Source of the DNA: CAWCDJ01 sp963796485
Lineage (GTDB): Bacteria; Acidobacteriota; Terriglobia; Bryobacterales; Bryobacteraceae
Assembly: GCA_963796485.1 (NCBI GenBank)
Contig: CAWCLV010000004.1
Location: 806,001 to 870,000 of the forward strand
DNA length: 64,000 nucleotides
Direction of reading: 5' to 3'
Position 1 is the stretch's first letter; every line of letters begins with the position of its first letter. The notes below the pieces were generated by a model. That model worked only from the letters and a program-made list of their open reading frames with translations. It made no database searches and had not been told where the DNA came from. The position numbers were made by a program, and so were the translations under genes. Positions 1 to 7,756 of this stretch are shown piece by piece.

Positions 1-1
1 T

Positions 2-541
2 CCGGCCACGCTGACGTTGACGTTGAATTATGGTGCGCTAGCCGGGACCGTTATTTCGAGCGCCACGCTGGATCTTTCCAGAGTATTGAGTGCCGGGTCC
101 CTGAATACCACGAGGACCCTGAGCCATAGCCTCAACCGCACCCACACGGTCGGAAGCGACCCCGTGTTTTCGTCCGCAGCCACGGGAATTTTCGTTAGCA
201 TCGTCGGCACCCTCGGCGGAACTCATACCGTGAACCTGGCGAACGCGACCAACTATAACCTGCTGCCATTTTTCCTCAGCGACCTCGAAGCAGGCAATCC
301 GCTGGTGATCCATTTATCCTTGAGCGACGTTTTCTCGACGACCTCACTGGCGAGCGGCGCGTGGAGGAGCGAGACTGCCACCTATAAGCTGTCGCAACTC
401 GTGAAAGGAACGTTTTCGGCCTCGACGAGCGTGCTCTACACCCCTGCAATCAGTTCGGCCCCGGAGCCAGCCACACTCCTGCTTTCAGGCGTGGGCTTGG
501 TTTTACTCTCGATCTGCGGCAAGAAATTCAGAAATAGTTAG
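2..541 (+). CDS. PEP-CTERM sorting domain protein, C-terminal part (cut by window edge)
   Basis: The reading frame is open to the left edge, so the true start lies outside the window and only about 179 C-terminal residues are visible. The body is rich in Ser, Thr, Leu and Asn, typical of an exported beta-rich protein. The last 27 residues form a PEP-CTERM signal: an APEPATLLL motif, a hydrophobic stretch, then a short basic tail (GKKFRNS). In this family the signal directs export and processing by an exosortase, and the proteins are usually surface or exopolysaccharide-associated. The function of the body is not recognisable. No exosortase gene is present in the window. The convergent SDR gene ends 8 bp downstream. 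Confidence 0.85.
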   Translation, partial: PATLTLTLNYGALAGTVISSATLDLSRVLSAGSLNTTRTLSHSLNRTHTVGSDPVFSSAATGIFVSIVGTLGGTHTVNLANATNYNLLPFFLSDLEAGNPLVIHLSLSDVFSTTSLASGAWRSETATYKLSQLVKGTFSASTSVLYTPAISSAPEPATLLLSGVGLVLLSICGKKFRNS

Positions 542-549
542 TATCCGAG

Positions 550-1329
550 TCACAGCCTGCTGCGGGTGTGAGGCGATCTGGCCTCCAGGCGGACGCGTAG
601 CCGCCACGGCAAACGGGTGACCCAGGATACAAACGCGCGGTACTTCCAGCCTGGGATCACGAACAGTTTGCCGGCGTCGAGCCCCGCAAGAGACGCATCC
701 ACGACATCGGTAGCGCTCATCCAGAGCCAGCGCGGGATTACACCGCGATCCATCCCGAGCACATCGTGGAATTCGGTATGGGTGAAGCCCGGGCACAGCG
801 CCTGGACCTTGACGTTTAACCCCTTGCTGCGCAGATCCAGATAGACGCCCTCGGTGAAGGCGTTGATCCAGGACTTGGTGGCGCAATAGCTGACATTCCC
901 GGGACTGCGCACGAAGGCGGCGACTGAGGAAACATTGATAATCCCGCCCCGGTTGCGCGGGACCATACCTTGGAGCGCGGCATGGGTGAGCCGCAGGATG
1001 GCATCGATGTGCACCCGGTGCATGCGCGCCTGCTCTTCGAAATTCGCCTCGAAGAACCGTCCGCGCGTGCCGAAGCCGGCGTTATTCACCAGCAACTCCA
1101 GGCGCGGTTCCGCCGCGAGGCGCGCGGCAACGCGCTCCAGATCGCCTGGCGAGGCGAGATCGGCGGCCATGGGCTCGGTCTCGACCGCGAGTTCCGCGGC
1201 CATTTTCTCCAGGCGGTCGCGGCGGCGCGCGATGAGCAGCAGGTCGTATCCGCGGGCGGCCAGTTTTTGCGCGAAAGTCGCGCCGATTCCGGCGGAGGCG
1301 CCGGTGATCGCAGCCAGGGGTCTGGGCAT
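550..1329 (-). CDS. SDR family NAD(P)-dependent oxidoreductase
   Basis: Classical short-chain dehydrogenase of about 259 residues. It has the N-terminal Rossmann motif TGASAGIG for NAD(P) binding, the NNAG motif, the catalytic serine in NVSSVAAF and the Tyr/Lys pair in SYCATKS. The start was placed at the ATG at 1329 (protein MPRPLAAITG), because the frame upstream of it reads as non-conserved sequence and the Rossmann strand begins immediately after this Met. The C-terminal third matches the DltE/YqjQ-like group of SDRs with unknown substrates, so the substrate cannot be named. It is transcribed divergently from the PduS-like gene, with about 50 bp between the starts. Confidence 0.9.
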   Translation of the reverse strand: MPRPLAAITGASAGIGATFAQKLAARGYDLLLIARRRDRLEKMAAELAVETEPMAADLASPGDLERVAARLAAEPRLELLVNNAGFGTRGRFFEANFEEQARMHRVHIDAILRLTHAALQGMVPRNRGGIINVSSVAAFVRSPGNVSYCATKSWINAFTEGVYLDLRSKGLNVKVQALCPGFTHTEFHDVLGMDRGVIPRWLWMSATDVVDASLAGLDAGKLFVIPGWKYRAFVSWVTRLPWRLRVRLEARSPHTRSRL

Positions 1330-1381
1330 GGCGCGATTGTAGCGCTCCGGCCCCCGGCAGTACACTGCTATCCTCTAATTT

Positions 1382-2692
1382 ATGCTTAGTGAGAAATTGC
1401 GCGAATTCGGGGTGGTGGGCGCCGGCGGGGCCGGGTTCCCCACCTACGTGAAGGCGCAATCTCAAATCGAATTCCTGATCGCCAACGGCGCCGAGTGCGA
1501 GCCGCTGATCCACAAGGACGCGGAACTCATGAAGCATTTTCCCGCGGAGATCCTGGCCGGCATGGGACTCATGATGGACGCCACCTGCGCGAAGCAGGGA
1601 AAGTTCGGCGTTAAGAGCAAGAATGCGGAGTCGATCGAAGCGCTCGAGCACGAACTCCGCGACAGCCGGATCGAATTCGTAAAGCTGGGCGATTTTTACC
1701 CCTCGGGCGACGAGTACGAACTGGTGTACACGGCCACTGGGCGGCTGATTCCGCCGGCGGGGATCCCGCTCAACGTGGGTTGCGTGGTGAGCAACGTCGA
1801 GACGCTCTACAACGTGAGCCTGGCCGAACAGGGCAAACCGGTGACGGAGAAGTTCCTTTCGGTTTGCGGGGCGGTCGCCGAGGCGAAATCCTTCTGGGCC
1901 CCTGTGGGGACGCCCTTTCGCGACCTGATCGCGATGGCCGGCGGCGCCACGGCGGCGGATTTCGGCGTGTTCATCAGCGGCATCATGATGGGGACGCTTA
2001 CGTTCGATCTGGACGACGTGGTCACGAAGACCACCGGCGGGCTGATCGTGCTGCCCCGCGACCATTACCTGATGACGCGGCGAACGCGGTCGCAGCCGGA
2101 GATGGCCCACATCGGCAAGTCGGCGTGCGACCAGTGCAGCTACTGCACCGAGTTCTGCCCGCGATACCTGCTGGGCTACGAGGTGATGCCCCACAAGGTG
2201 ATGCGCAGCCTTGGGTTCACCATGACGGGCGGCGACGTCTGGAACCAGTGGTCGGAATTGTGCTGCGGCTGCGGGATCTGCACCCTTTACGCGTGCCCGG
2301 AGGACCTCTACCCCAAGGAGGCGTGCGACGACGGGAAGGCGGACCGGCGAGCGGCGGGGCTGAAATTCGTGCAGCAGAAGCCGGTGCAGGTGCACCCGAT
2401 GAAGGAATACCGGCGCGTTCCGCTGTCGCAATTGCGCAAGCGGCTGCAGATCGAAGAGTACGAACGCGAGGCGCCTTTCCGGCAGCCGGAGTGCAAGCCG
2501 GCCCGGGTCCGCCTCAAGATGAAGCAGCATGCCGGCCAGGCGGCGGTTCCCGCGGTGCAGCCAGGAAAGCGCGTCAAAAAGGGGCAGGTGCTGGGCCGGA
2601 TCGAGGAAGGAAAGCTGGGGGCGAACGTGCATTCCAGCATCGACGGCAAGGTGGCGTCGGTGACCCCGGAATGCGTGGAGATCGTGGCGTAA
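1382..2692 (+). CDS. PduS/RnfC-like electron-transfer flavoprotein
   Basis: A 436-residue protein resembling PduS, the corrin reductase of propanediol-utilising microcompartments (about 450 aa), and RnfC. Residues 11-20 form the glycine-rich NADH/FMN-site motif GVVGAGGAGFP. A Complex I 51K-like and SLBB-like middle follows. Two ferredoxin-type clusters are visible, with Cys249/252/255/259 and Cys294-305 (CCGCGIC then ACP). The C-terminus (about 385-436) is the RnfC-type barrel ending ANVHSSIDGKV. PduS moves electrons from NADH through flavin and Fe-S clusters, in vivo to cob(III)alamin. The gene ends 3 bp before a PduT-like shell gene, matching the known PduS-PduT physical pairing. No diol dehydratase, aldehyde dehydrogenase or hexameric shell gene accompanies it here, so its electron acceptor is unknown. 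Confidence 0.87.
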   Translation: MLSEKLREFGVVGAGGAGFPTYVKAQSQIEFLIANGAECEPLIHKDAELMKHFPAEILAGMGLMMDATCAKQGKFGVKSKNAESIEALEHELRDSRIEFVKLGDFYPSGDEYELVYTATGRLIPPAGIPLNVGCVVSNVETLYNVSLAEQGKPVTEKFLSVCGAVAEAKSFWAPVGTPFRDLIAMAGGATAADFGVFISGIMMGTLTFDLDDVVTKTTGGLIVLPRDHYLMTRRTRSQPEMAHIGKSACDQCSYCTEFCPRYLLGYEVMPHKVMRSLGFTMTGGDVWNQWSELCCGCGICTLYACPEDLYPKEACDDGKADRRAAGLKFVQQKPVQVHPMKEYRRVPLSQLRKRLQIEEYEREAPFRQPECKPARVRLKMKQHAGQAAVPAVQPGKRVKKGQVLGRIEEGKLGANVHSSIDGKVASVTPECVEIVA

Positions 2693-2695
2693 GAG

Positions 2696-3247
2696 ATGGC
2701 AAAAAATTCGATCGGACTCATTGAACTGACCAGCATCGCGGCGGGCTACCAGGCCTGCGACGCGATGTTGAAGACGTCGAACGTGGACCTGCTGCTTTCG
2801 CGCTCCATTTGCTCGGGGAAGTACATGGTGATGGTGCAGGGCGACGTGGCGGCGGTGCAGGCGGCGGTTGCGGCGGGCGTCAGCGCAGGACACTTCTCGG
2901 TGATCGACTCGTTCGTGATTCCCAACCTGCACGAAGCGGTGTTTCCGGCGATCGCCGGGAATTCGAAGGTGGAGACGCTGGAAGCGCTGGGGATCGTGGA
3001 ATCGTTCTCGGTGGCCTCGCTGATCGAGGGCGCGGACGCGGCTGTAAAAGCGGCGAACGTGGAATTGATCGAGATCCGGCTGGCGATGGCGCTGGGCGGC
3101 AAAGCGTTCGTGACGCTCACGGGAAATGTGGCGGCGGTGCAGAGCGCGGTGGATGCGGGTGCCCAGGTGGTCGGGCAAAAAGGTATGCTGGTGAACAAGG
3201 TAGTGATTCCGCATCCCCGGCCCGAACTGCTGACGGAGATGATCTGA
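2696..3247 (+). CDS. PduT-like trimeric microcompartment shell protein (tandem BMC domains)
   Basis: A 183-residue protein with two BMC domains (about 4-85 and 97-180), each starting with a GLIELTSIA- or GIVESFSVA-like strand and carrying a GDVAAV/GNVAAV segment. This is the BMC-T architecture. Cys39 in the SICSGK motif aligns with the PduT cysteine (Cys38 in Salmonella) that binds a single [4Fe-4S] cluster in the trimer pore; this alignment is from memory of the family, not computed. The gene starts 3 bp after the PduS-like stop, so the two are surely co-transcribed. In Pdu microcompartments PduT is a shell facet protein thought to shuttle electrons to PduS across the shell. No other shell gene occurs in the window. 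Confidence 0.9.
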   Translation: MAKNSIGLIELTSIAAGYQACDAMLKTSNVDLLLSRSICSGKYMVMVQGDVAAVQAAVAAGVSAGHFSVIDSFVIPNLHEAVFPAIAGNSKVETLEALGIVESFSVASLIEGADAAVKAANVELIEIRLAMALGGKAFVTLTGNVAAVQSAVDAGAQVVGQKGMLVNKVVIPHPRPELLTEMI

Positions 3248-3269
3248 GGGCGCGCGGGAACGCGGTAAA

Positions 3270-4379
3270 ATGAGCAATACTGTGATGGACCAGCATCGTT
3301 TGTACCCGGCCGTTTTCGCATGCGCCCTGCTGTTGTGCGGACCGGCAATGCCCCAGACCCAGCGGCCGCCTCAGGCAGTCAAACCCGCCAACCCGCAGGA
3401 AGAACCCCCAACCAGGATTCGCGTCTCGGTAAACGAAGTCGTGGTGCCGGTGACCGTCACCGACGATAAGGGGAGGTTTGTTTCGAACCTCGTGGCGAAG
3501 GATTTCCGGATTCTGGACGAAGGCAAGCCGCAGCATATCGAATTTTTCAGCCATGCCGAGAAGCAGCCGGTGGTCGTCGGGTTCCTGGTGGACCTCAGCA
3601 ACTCCACGCGCATCCACTGGGCCAAGTACGAAGAGGCGGTCGAGGAACTGGTGCTGGACCTGCTTCCCGGAGATCCGCGCTTCGCGGGCTACCTGATCGG
3701 CTACTCGAACGAGGCGGAACTGGCGGTGAACACCACGTCGGATCCGGAGAAGATTGCGGACCGCGTCCGGAAAATGAAGCCCGGCGGCGGAGCGGCGCTC
3801 TTCGACGCCATTTACAAGGCGTGCACCACGCGTTCGTTGATCCACGGGGAACCTTACGAGCCGCGGCGCGTGATCATCATCGTGGGCGACGGGCACGACA
3901 GCGCCAGCAAGCACACCGAGGCGGAAGTGCTGGAACTGGCGCAGAGGAACATGGTGACGATTTACGGGATGAGCACCACGGCCTTCGGGTTCGCCAACGA
4001 AGACCGCGACGTGCTGGAGCGTCTCACGACGCGCACCGGCGGCCATGTGGAATACCCGCTGGACGACCCCTACAAGGACGTTTCGGGATATCTTTCGAAC
4101 CCGCAGGACGCGGGCAATTACGCCCTGACGGTGGGGACGGGCGCCTATGCGGCGCAGCTTTCGGCGGGCATCATCAAATCGGTATCGTCGCTGCTGGGCG
4201 AGATCACCACGCAGTACGTGCTGCGTTTTGTGCCGGACGTGGACCAGGAAGCCAAGCCGAAGGTGTTTCGGAATATCAGGGTAGAGGTTCCATCGCTGCC
4301 GACCGTGAAAATTCACGCCCGCGACGGGTATTACCCGAACCCGGTTTCCGGCGCCCCGGCGGCGGCCGGCGGGCAATAA
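3270..4379 (+). CDS. VWA domain protein, VWFA-related acidobacterial type
   Basis: A 369-residue exported protein. The N-terminus is a signal peptide (hydrophobic core VFACALLLCGPAMPQ), followed by a beta strand region with VSVNEVVVPVTVTDDKGRFV, the hallmark of the TIGR03436-type proteins that are abundant in Acidobacteria. The von Willebrand A domain runs from about 90 to 310. Its MIDAS-like segment reads VGFLVDLSNSTR, giving a DxSxS-like site (Asp-Leu-Ser-Asn-Ser). Function is unknown; VWA domains bind metal ions and partner proteins. An alternative start is the ATG 15 bp downstream (MDQHRL). It lies 22 bp after the PduT-like gene on the same strand and could be in the same transcript, although a functional link is not evident. 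Confidence 0.85.
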   Translation: MSNTVMDQHRLYPAVFACALLLCGPAMPQTQRPPQAVKPANPQEEPPTRIRVSVNEVVVPVTVTDDKGRFVSNLVAKDFRILDEGKPQHIEFFSHAEKQPVVVGFLVDLSNSTRIHWAKYEEAVEELVLDLLPGDPRFAGYLIGYSNEAELAVNTTSDPEKIADRVRKMKPGGGAALFDAIYKACTTRSLIHGEPYEPRRVIIIVGDGHDSASKHTEAEVLELAQRNMVTIYGMSTTAFGFANEDRDVLERLTTRTGGHVEYPLDDPYKDVSGYLSNPQDAGNYALTVGTGAYAAQLSAGIIKSVSSLLGEITTQYVLRFVPDVDQEAKPKVFRNIRVEVPSLPTVKIHARDGYYPNPVSGAPAAAGGQ

Positions 4380-4441
4380 AGAACGCCCGGTGGTTTTCCC
4401 AACTCTGCCGATAAGCAAGGTAGGATAGGTGTTGGTCTAGC

Positions 4442-5248
4442 ATGCCGGCTCCCGTTATACCCATTTCCGGGCGGCGCCAGGGTACGTATGTGCTCCTGGA
4501 AGCGGCTTTGCCGGGCCGCGCTCCGCGAAACATCGGCGTGCTGCTGGTGGACCCGGAAGGCGCGCGCGGATGGCTCCGCATGCGCGGCGAATATGGCGAT
4601 ATCGCCGATCCGGAAGATGCGGAGGTCCTGGAAGGGTTGGCGCAGGCAATCCGCGACGGAATGGAAGAGGCGGGCGCGGAGGCGTATCTCGCTGCGCTCG
4701 AAGATTCGCTTTCGAATGCGGTGCGGGTCAGCGAACGGCAGGCGGTAAACGTGGACGCCTTCACCCGGGCGCTGGATCAGCTCTACCGGGAGCATGTCGA
4801 GGACGTCCCGGTGGAACCGTTCCGCACGCATATTCCCCTCTTTAGTTTGCGGGCGGCGGCGGGCAGGCTCGGGGAAGAGATGCAGGCCGAGGAAGAGGAT
4901 TGGGTGCGCGCGCCCGAGGGGATGCGGCTCGAACCGGGAATGTTCGTCGCGCACGTGGTGGGGCGGTCGATGGAGCCGCGGATTCCGGACGGCAGCCTCA
5001 ATCTGTTCCGGCTGCACCCGGCGGGCTCGCGGCAGAATAAAATCCTGCTGATCGAGCGGTTCGGGGCCTTTGACGATTCGGCGCGCTACACGATCAAGCG
5101 CTACACCAGCGTTAAACGGCACACGGGCGAGGACGAGTGGGTGCACGAACGCATTCGCCTGGAGCCGCTCAACCCGGAATTCGAAGCGTGGGACGTGGAG
5201 CCGCAGGATTTCGCGGTGGTTGCCGAGTGGCTGCGCGTAATCGAGTGA
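4442..5248 (+). CDS. S24 (LexA/UmuD-like) protein with DUF3037-like N-terminus
   Basis: A 268-residue protein without the usual helix-turn-helix. The C-terminal half (about 130-268) is a LexA-type S24 peptidase fold: the nucleophile Ser176 lies in VGRSMEPRIPDG, the general base is probably Lys219 in YTIKRY, and a LexA-like cleavage dipeptide Ala140-Gly141 occurs in SLRAAAGRL, 35 residues before the serine as in LexA and UmuD. Residues 12-60 (TYVLLEAAL...IGVLLVDPEG) resemble the DUF3037 start. The protein may therefore cleave itself during the SOS response and alter its N-terminal domain, but this is inference. Its stop codon overlaps the GTG start of mutY (GTGA), suggesting translational coupling to DNA repair. 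Confidence 0.8.
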   Translation: MPAPVIPISGRRQGTYVLLEAALPGRAPRNIGVLLVDPEGARGWLRMRGEYGDIADPEDAEVLEGLAQAIRDGMEEAGAEAYLAALEDSLSNAVRVSERQAVNVDAFTRALDQLYREHVEDVPVEPFRTHIPLFSLRAAAGRLGEEMQAEEEDWVRAPEGMRLEPGMFVAHVVGRSMEPRIPDGSLNLFRLHPAGSRQNKILLIERFGAFDDSARYTIKRYTSVKRHTGEDEWVHERIRLEPLNPEFEAWDVEPQDFAVVAEWLRVIE

Positions 5249-6234
5249 AGCGGCCGCCTTTTTCGAAACTCCTGATCGATTGGTACATGGCCGGGCATCG
5301 CGACCTGCCGTGGCGCCGCACGGCGGATCCCTACCGCGTCTGGGTTTCCGAAATCATGCTGCAGCAGACCCGCGCGCAGGCGGTGATCCCCTATTACGAG
5401 CGATTCCTGGCCCGCTTTCCCAACGTCGAAGCGCTCGCTGCCGCGGCAGAGGACGAGGTGCTGGCGTTATGGAGCGGCCTCGGGTACTACTCGCGGGCAC
5501 GGAACCTGCGGCACGCGGCGATAGAGATTGCGGCATGCAGCGGGTTCCCGGCAACCTATGACGGGATCAGGGCATTGCCGGGAATCGGCGACTACACGGC
5601 AGCCGCCATCGCCAGCATCGCGTTCGGACTTCCCCAGGCGGTGCTCGATGGCAACGTGCTCCGGGTTGTGGCGCGGGTGGAGAACGATCCGGCCGATATC
5701 GGCTGGAGCCGCACCCGGGAGCGCTTTCGAGCGATCGCCCAGGGGTGGCTCGAGGAACGGAAGCCGGGGGCGTTCAACCAGGCGCTGATGGAACTGGGGG
5801 CAACCGTTTGCCTGCCGAGGAAGCCGTTGTGCCTGTTGTGTCCGCTGCGGGCGTACTGCGGCGCTGCTTCGGAAGGCACGGCCGCGCAACTCCCGGTAAA
5901 GCTAGGGAAGAAAAAGCCGGTAAAGGTTGCGGGAGTGTTGCTGGTCGTCCGCGAGAAAGGCCGCGTGCTGCTACGGCAGAGGGACGGGGCGGAGCGGCGG
6001 ATGGCCGGTTTCTGGGACCTGCCTGCGCTCGAGGATCTGCCGGAAACGAAACCGGGCCGGAGTCTGGGCGAAATTCGCCACACCATCACGCATCACCATT
6101 ACACGCTCGAAGTGAGGCTGGCGCGGGCAAAGGCCGCGGGCCCACGGTTTGGCTGGTTCGCGCCGGACGAACTGGACCGGATCCCCTTGAGCACCACGGC
6201 GCGGAAAGGCCTGCGGCTGGCCGGCATCTGTTAA
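5245..6234 (+). CDS. mutY: A/G-specific adenine glycosylase MutY
   Basis: A 329-residue base-excision repair enzyme that removes adenine mispaired with 8-oxoguanine or guanine. Start chosen at the GTG at 5245, overlapping the previous stop; the frame stays open upstream but is shadow sequence. Glu36 in SEIMLQQT and Asp135 in VLDGNV are the catalytic pair, LPGIGDYTAAA is the helix-hairpin-helix, and Cys189-X6-Cys196-X2-Cys199-X5-Cys205 is the [4Fe-4S] loop. The C-terminal part (about 225-329) is the NUDIX-like domain that recognises 8-oxoG. All key residues are present. It is coupled to the upstream S24-like gene by the GTGA overlap, which hints at damage-linked expression. Confidence 0.97.
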   Translation: MKRPPFSKLLIDWYMAGHRDLPWRRTADPYRVWVSEIMLQQTRAQAVIPYYERFLARFPNVEALAAAAEDEVLALWSGLGYYSRARNLRHAAIEIAACSGFPATYDGIRALPGIGDYTAAAIASIAFGLPQAVLDGNVLRVVARVENDPADIGWSRTRERFRAIAQGWLEERKPGAFNQALMELGATVCLPRKPLCLLCPLRAYCGAASEGTAAQLPVKLGKKKPVKVAGVLLVVREKGRVLLRQRDGAERRMAGFWDLPALEDLPETKPGRSLGEIRHTITHHHYTLEVRLARAKAAGPRFGWFAPDELDRIPLSTTARKGLRLAGIC

Positions 6235-6336
6235 GGGTCTGTTCGCCTTTCGTAAAACCTGCCGGATTAACGACACTTCACGAAATCCATCGAGTAAACT
6301 CCAACTCAAGACGTGTTTAGAGTTGAGAGGGGTTTC

Positions 6337-7725
6337 ATGGAGAGGAAACGGAAGCGGTTGGTTGCCAAGGCGGCGCTGATTCTGGGCGTCATCCCGGTTT
6401 TGATTTGGGCGCATGAGTATGGGCCCGATGCCGGCTATTCGGGAGTGCCCAAGGAACTGGGGACCTGCCTGAGCGCGCAGTGCCATGTCGGCACGCTGAA
6501 CGGTTCGGGCGGAGGCGTCAGCGTCGCATTTCCCAACGGCACAACGTACGTACCGGGGGTGAAGCAGCATCTGGTGGTCACGATTTCCGATTCCGCGGCG
6601 ACGCAACAGGCCTGGGGTTTTCAGCTCACGGCCCGCACGTCGGGGAACACGGCCGCCATGGCGGGCAGTTTCGCTTCGACGGACGCCGACACGCTGGTTA
6701 TGTGCGCCAGCGCCAATCTTTTCACGGAGCAGGAGATGGATTTCGGCGCTCCGAATCCGCAGACCTGCCCGGCAAATATGCCGCTCTCCTATATGGAGCA
6801 CAGTCTTGCCGGGTATCAGGCGAACCTGCACAAGACCGGGTCGGCGAGCTACGAATTCGACTGGACGCCACCTTCGACGGACGCGGGCAGCGTGGTCTTT
6901 TACGTGGCTGCCAACGCGGGGCCTCTGGCGCTGACGCAGAACAACGCACACGTGTATACGGCCACGTTCACGCTCACAGCGGCGACGAGCAGCGGACCAC
7001 CGCCGGCGATTAGCGCGGGCGGGGTGGTGAACGGCGCAAGTTTTCAGCCGGGGATCGTTCCGGGCTCCTGGATTTCGATTCAGGGATCCCATCTTTCGCC
7101 GGCGACGGATACCTGGGACCAGGCCATCGTCAATGGAAACTTACCTACGAGGCTGGATGGGGTCAGTGTCTCGGTAGGGGGCAAACCCGCGTACATTTAC
7201 TACATCAGCGACCAGCAGATCAACGTCTTGGCTCCGGATGCCGGCACCGGCACGATGGCGGTGACGGTTTCCACTCCTTCGGGGACCAGCGCGGCGATCT
7301 CGGCGAACGCCCAGACGGCGGCACCCGCATTTTTCCTCTGGGCCGGCCAGTACGCAGTCGCGACCCGCCAGAACTATTCGCTCGCCGTCAAGAATGGAAC
7401 CTTCGCCGGCGCAACCACCTTGCCGGCAAAGCCGGGCGACGTGCTGATCCTGTGGGGGACGGGCTTCGGGCCGACGAATCCCGCAGCCCCGATCGGGGTG
7501 CAGGTGCCTTCCGACAAGTTGTATTCGACCGCCGGCGATGTCACGGTCACGATCGGCAATTTACCAGCAACGGTGTACGGCGCGGCGCTCGCCCCCGGTT
7601 TCGCCGGCCTATACCAGATCGCGATACAGGTGCCCACGAATGCGCCGGATGGCGATCTGCCGATCGTGGCGAGCATCGATGGGGTGCCGTCACCCGGCAA
7701 CGTCACGCTGACGGTGCAGCATTAG
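6337..7725 (+). CDS. Secreted choice-of-anchor V / TIGR03437 protein
   Basis: A 462-residue exported protein. The ATG at 6337 was chosen because a GAGAGG ribosome site lies 6 bp upstream. After the signal peptide (KAALILGVIPVLIWA) comes a region with CLSAQCHVG, a CX4CH motif common in choice-of-anchor V domains and reminiscent of haem-binding sites, followed by a beta-sandwich to about residue 220. Residues about 230-460 form the TIGR03437 domain typical of Solibacter: it begins GVVNGASFQPG, continues with SIQGSHLSP, and contains LILWGTGFGPTNP. Such proteins are thought to be surface-exposed, with no known activity. It stands alone, convergent with the kinase gene. Confidence 0.88.
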   Translation: MERKRKRLVAKAALILGVIPVLIWAHEYGPDAGYSGVPKELGTCLSAQCHVGTLNGSGGGVSVAFPNGTTYVPGVKQHLVVTISDSAATQQAWGFQLTARTSGNTAAMAGSFASTDADTLVMCASANLFTEQEMDFGAPNPQTCPANMPLSYMEHSLAGYQANLHKTGSASYEFDWTPPSTDAGSVVFYVAANAGPLALTQNNAHVYTATFTLTAATSSGPPPAISAGGVVNGASFQPGIVPGSWISIQGSHLSPATDTWDQAIVNGNLPTRLDGVSVSVGGKPAYIYYISDQQINVLAPDAGTGTMAVTVSTPSGTSAAISANAQTAAPAFFLWAGQYAVATRQNYSLAVKNGTFAGATTLPAKPGDVLILWGTGFGPTNPAAPIGVQVPSDKLYSTAGDVTVTIGNLPATVYGAALAPGFAGLYQIAIQVPTNAPDGDLPIVASIDGVPSPGNVTLTVQH

Positions 7726-7756
7726 TTCAGATCGCGGTCCCGGCGCGGCAGGTCCG

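Noticed and set aside
1082..3277. 731-codon reverse-strand frame
   Set aside because: Antisense to the PduS/PduT-like genes, with Arg/His-rich composition typical of shadow frames in GC-rich DNA.
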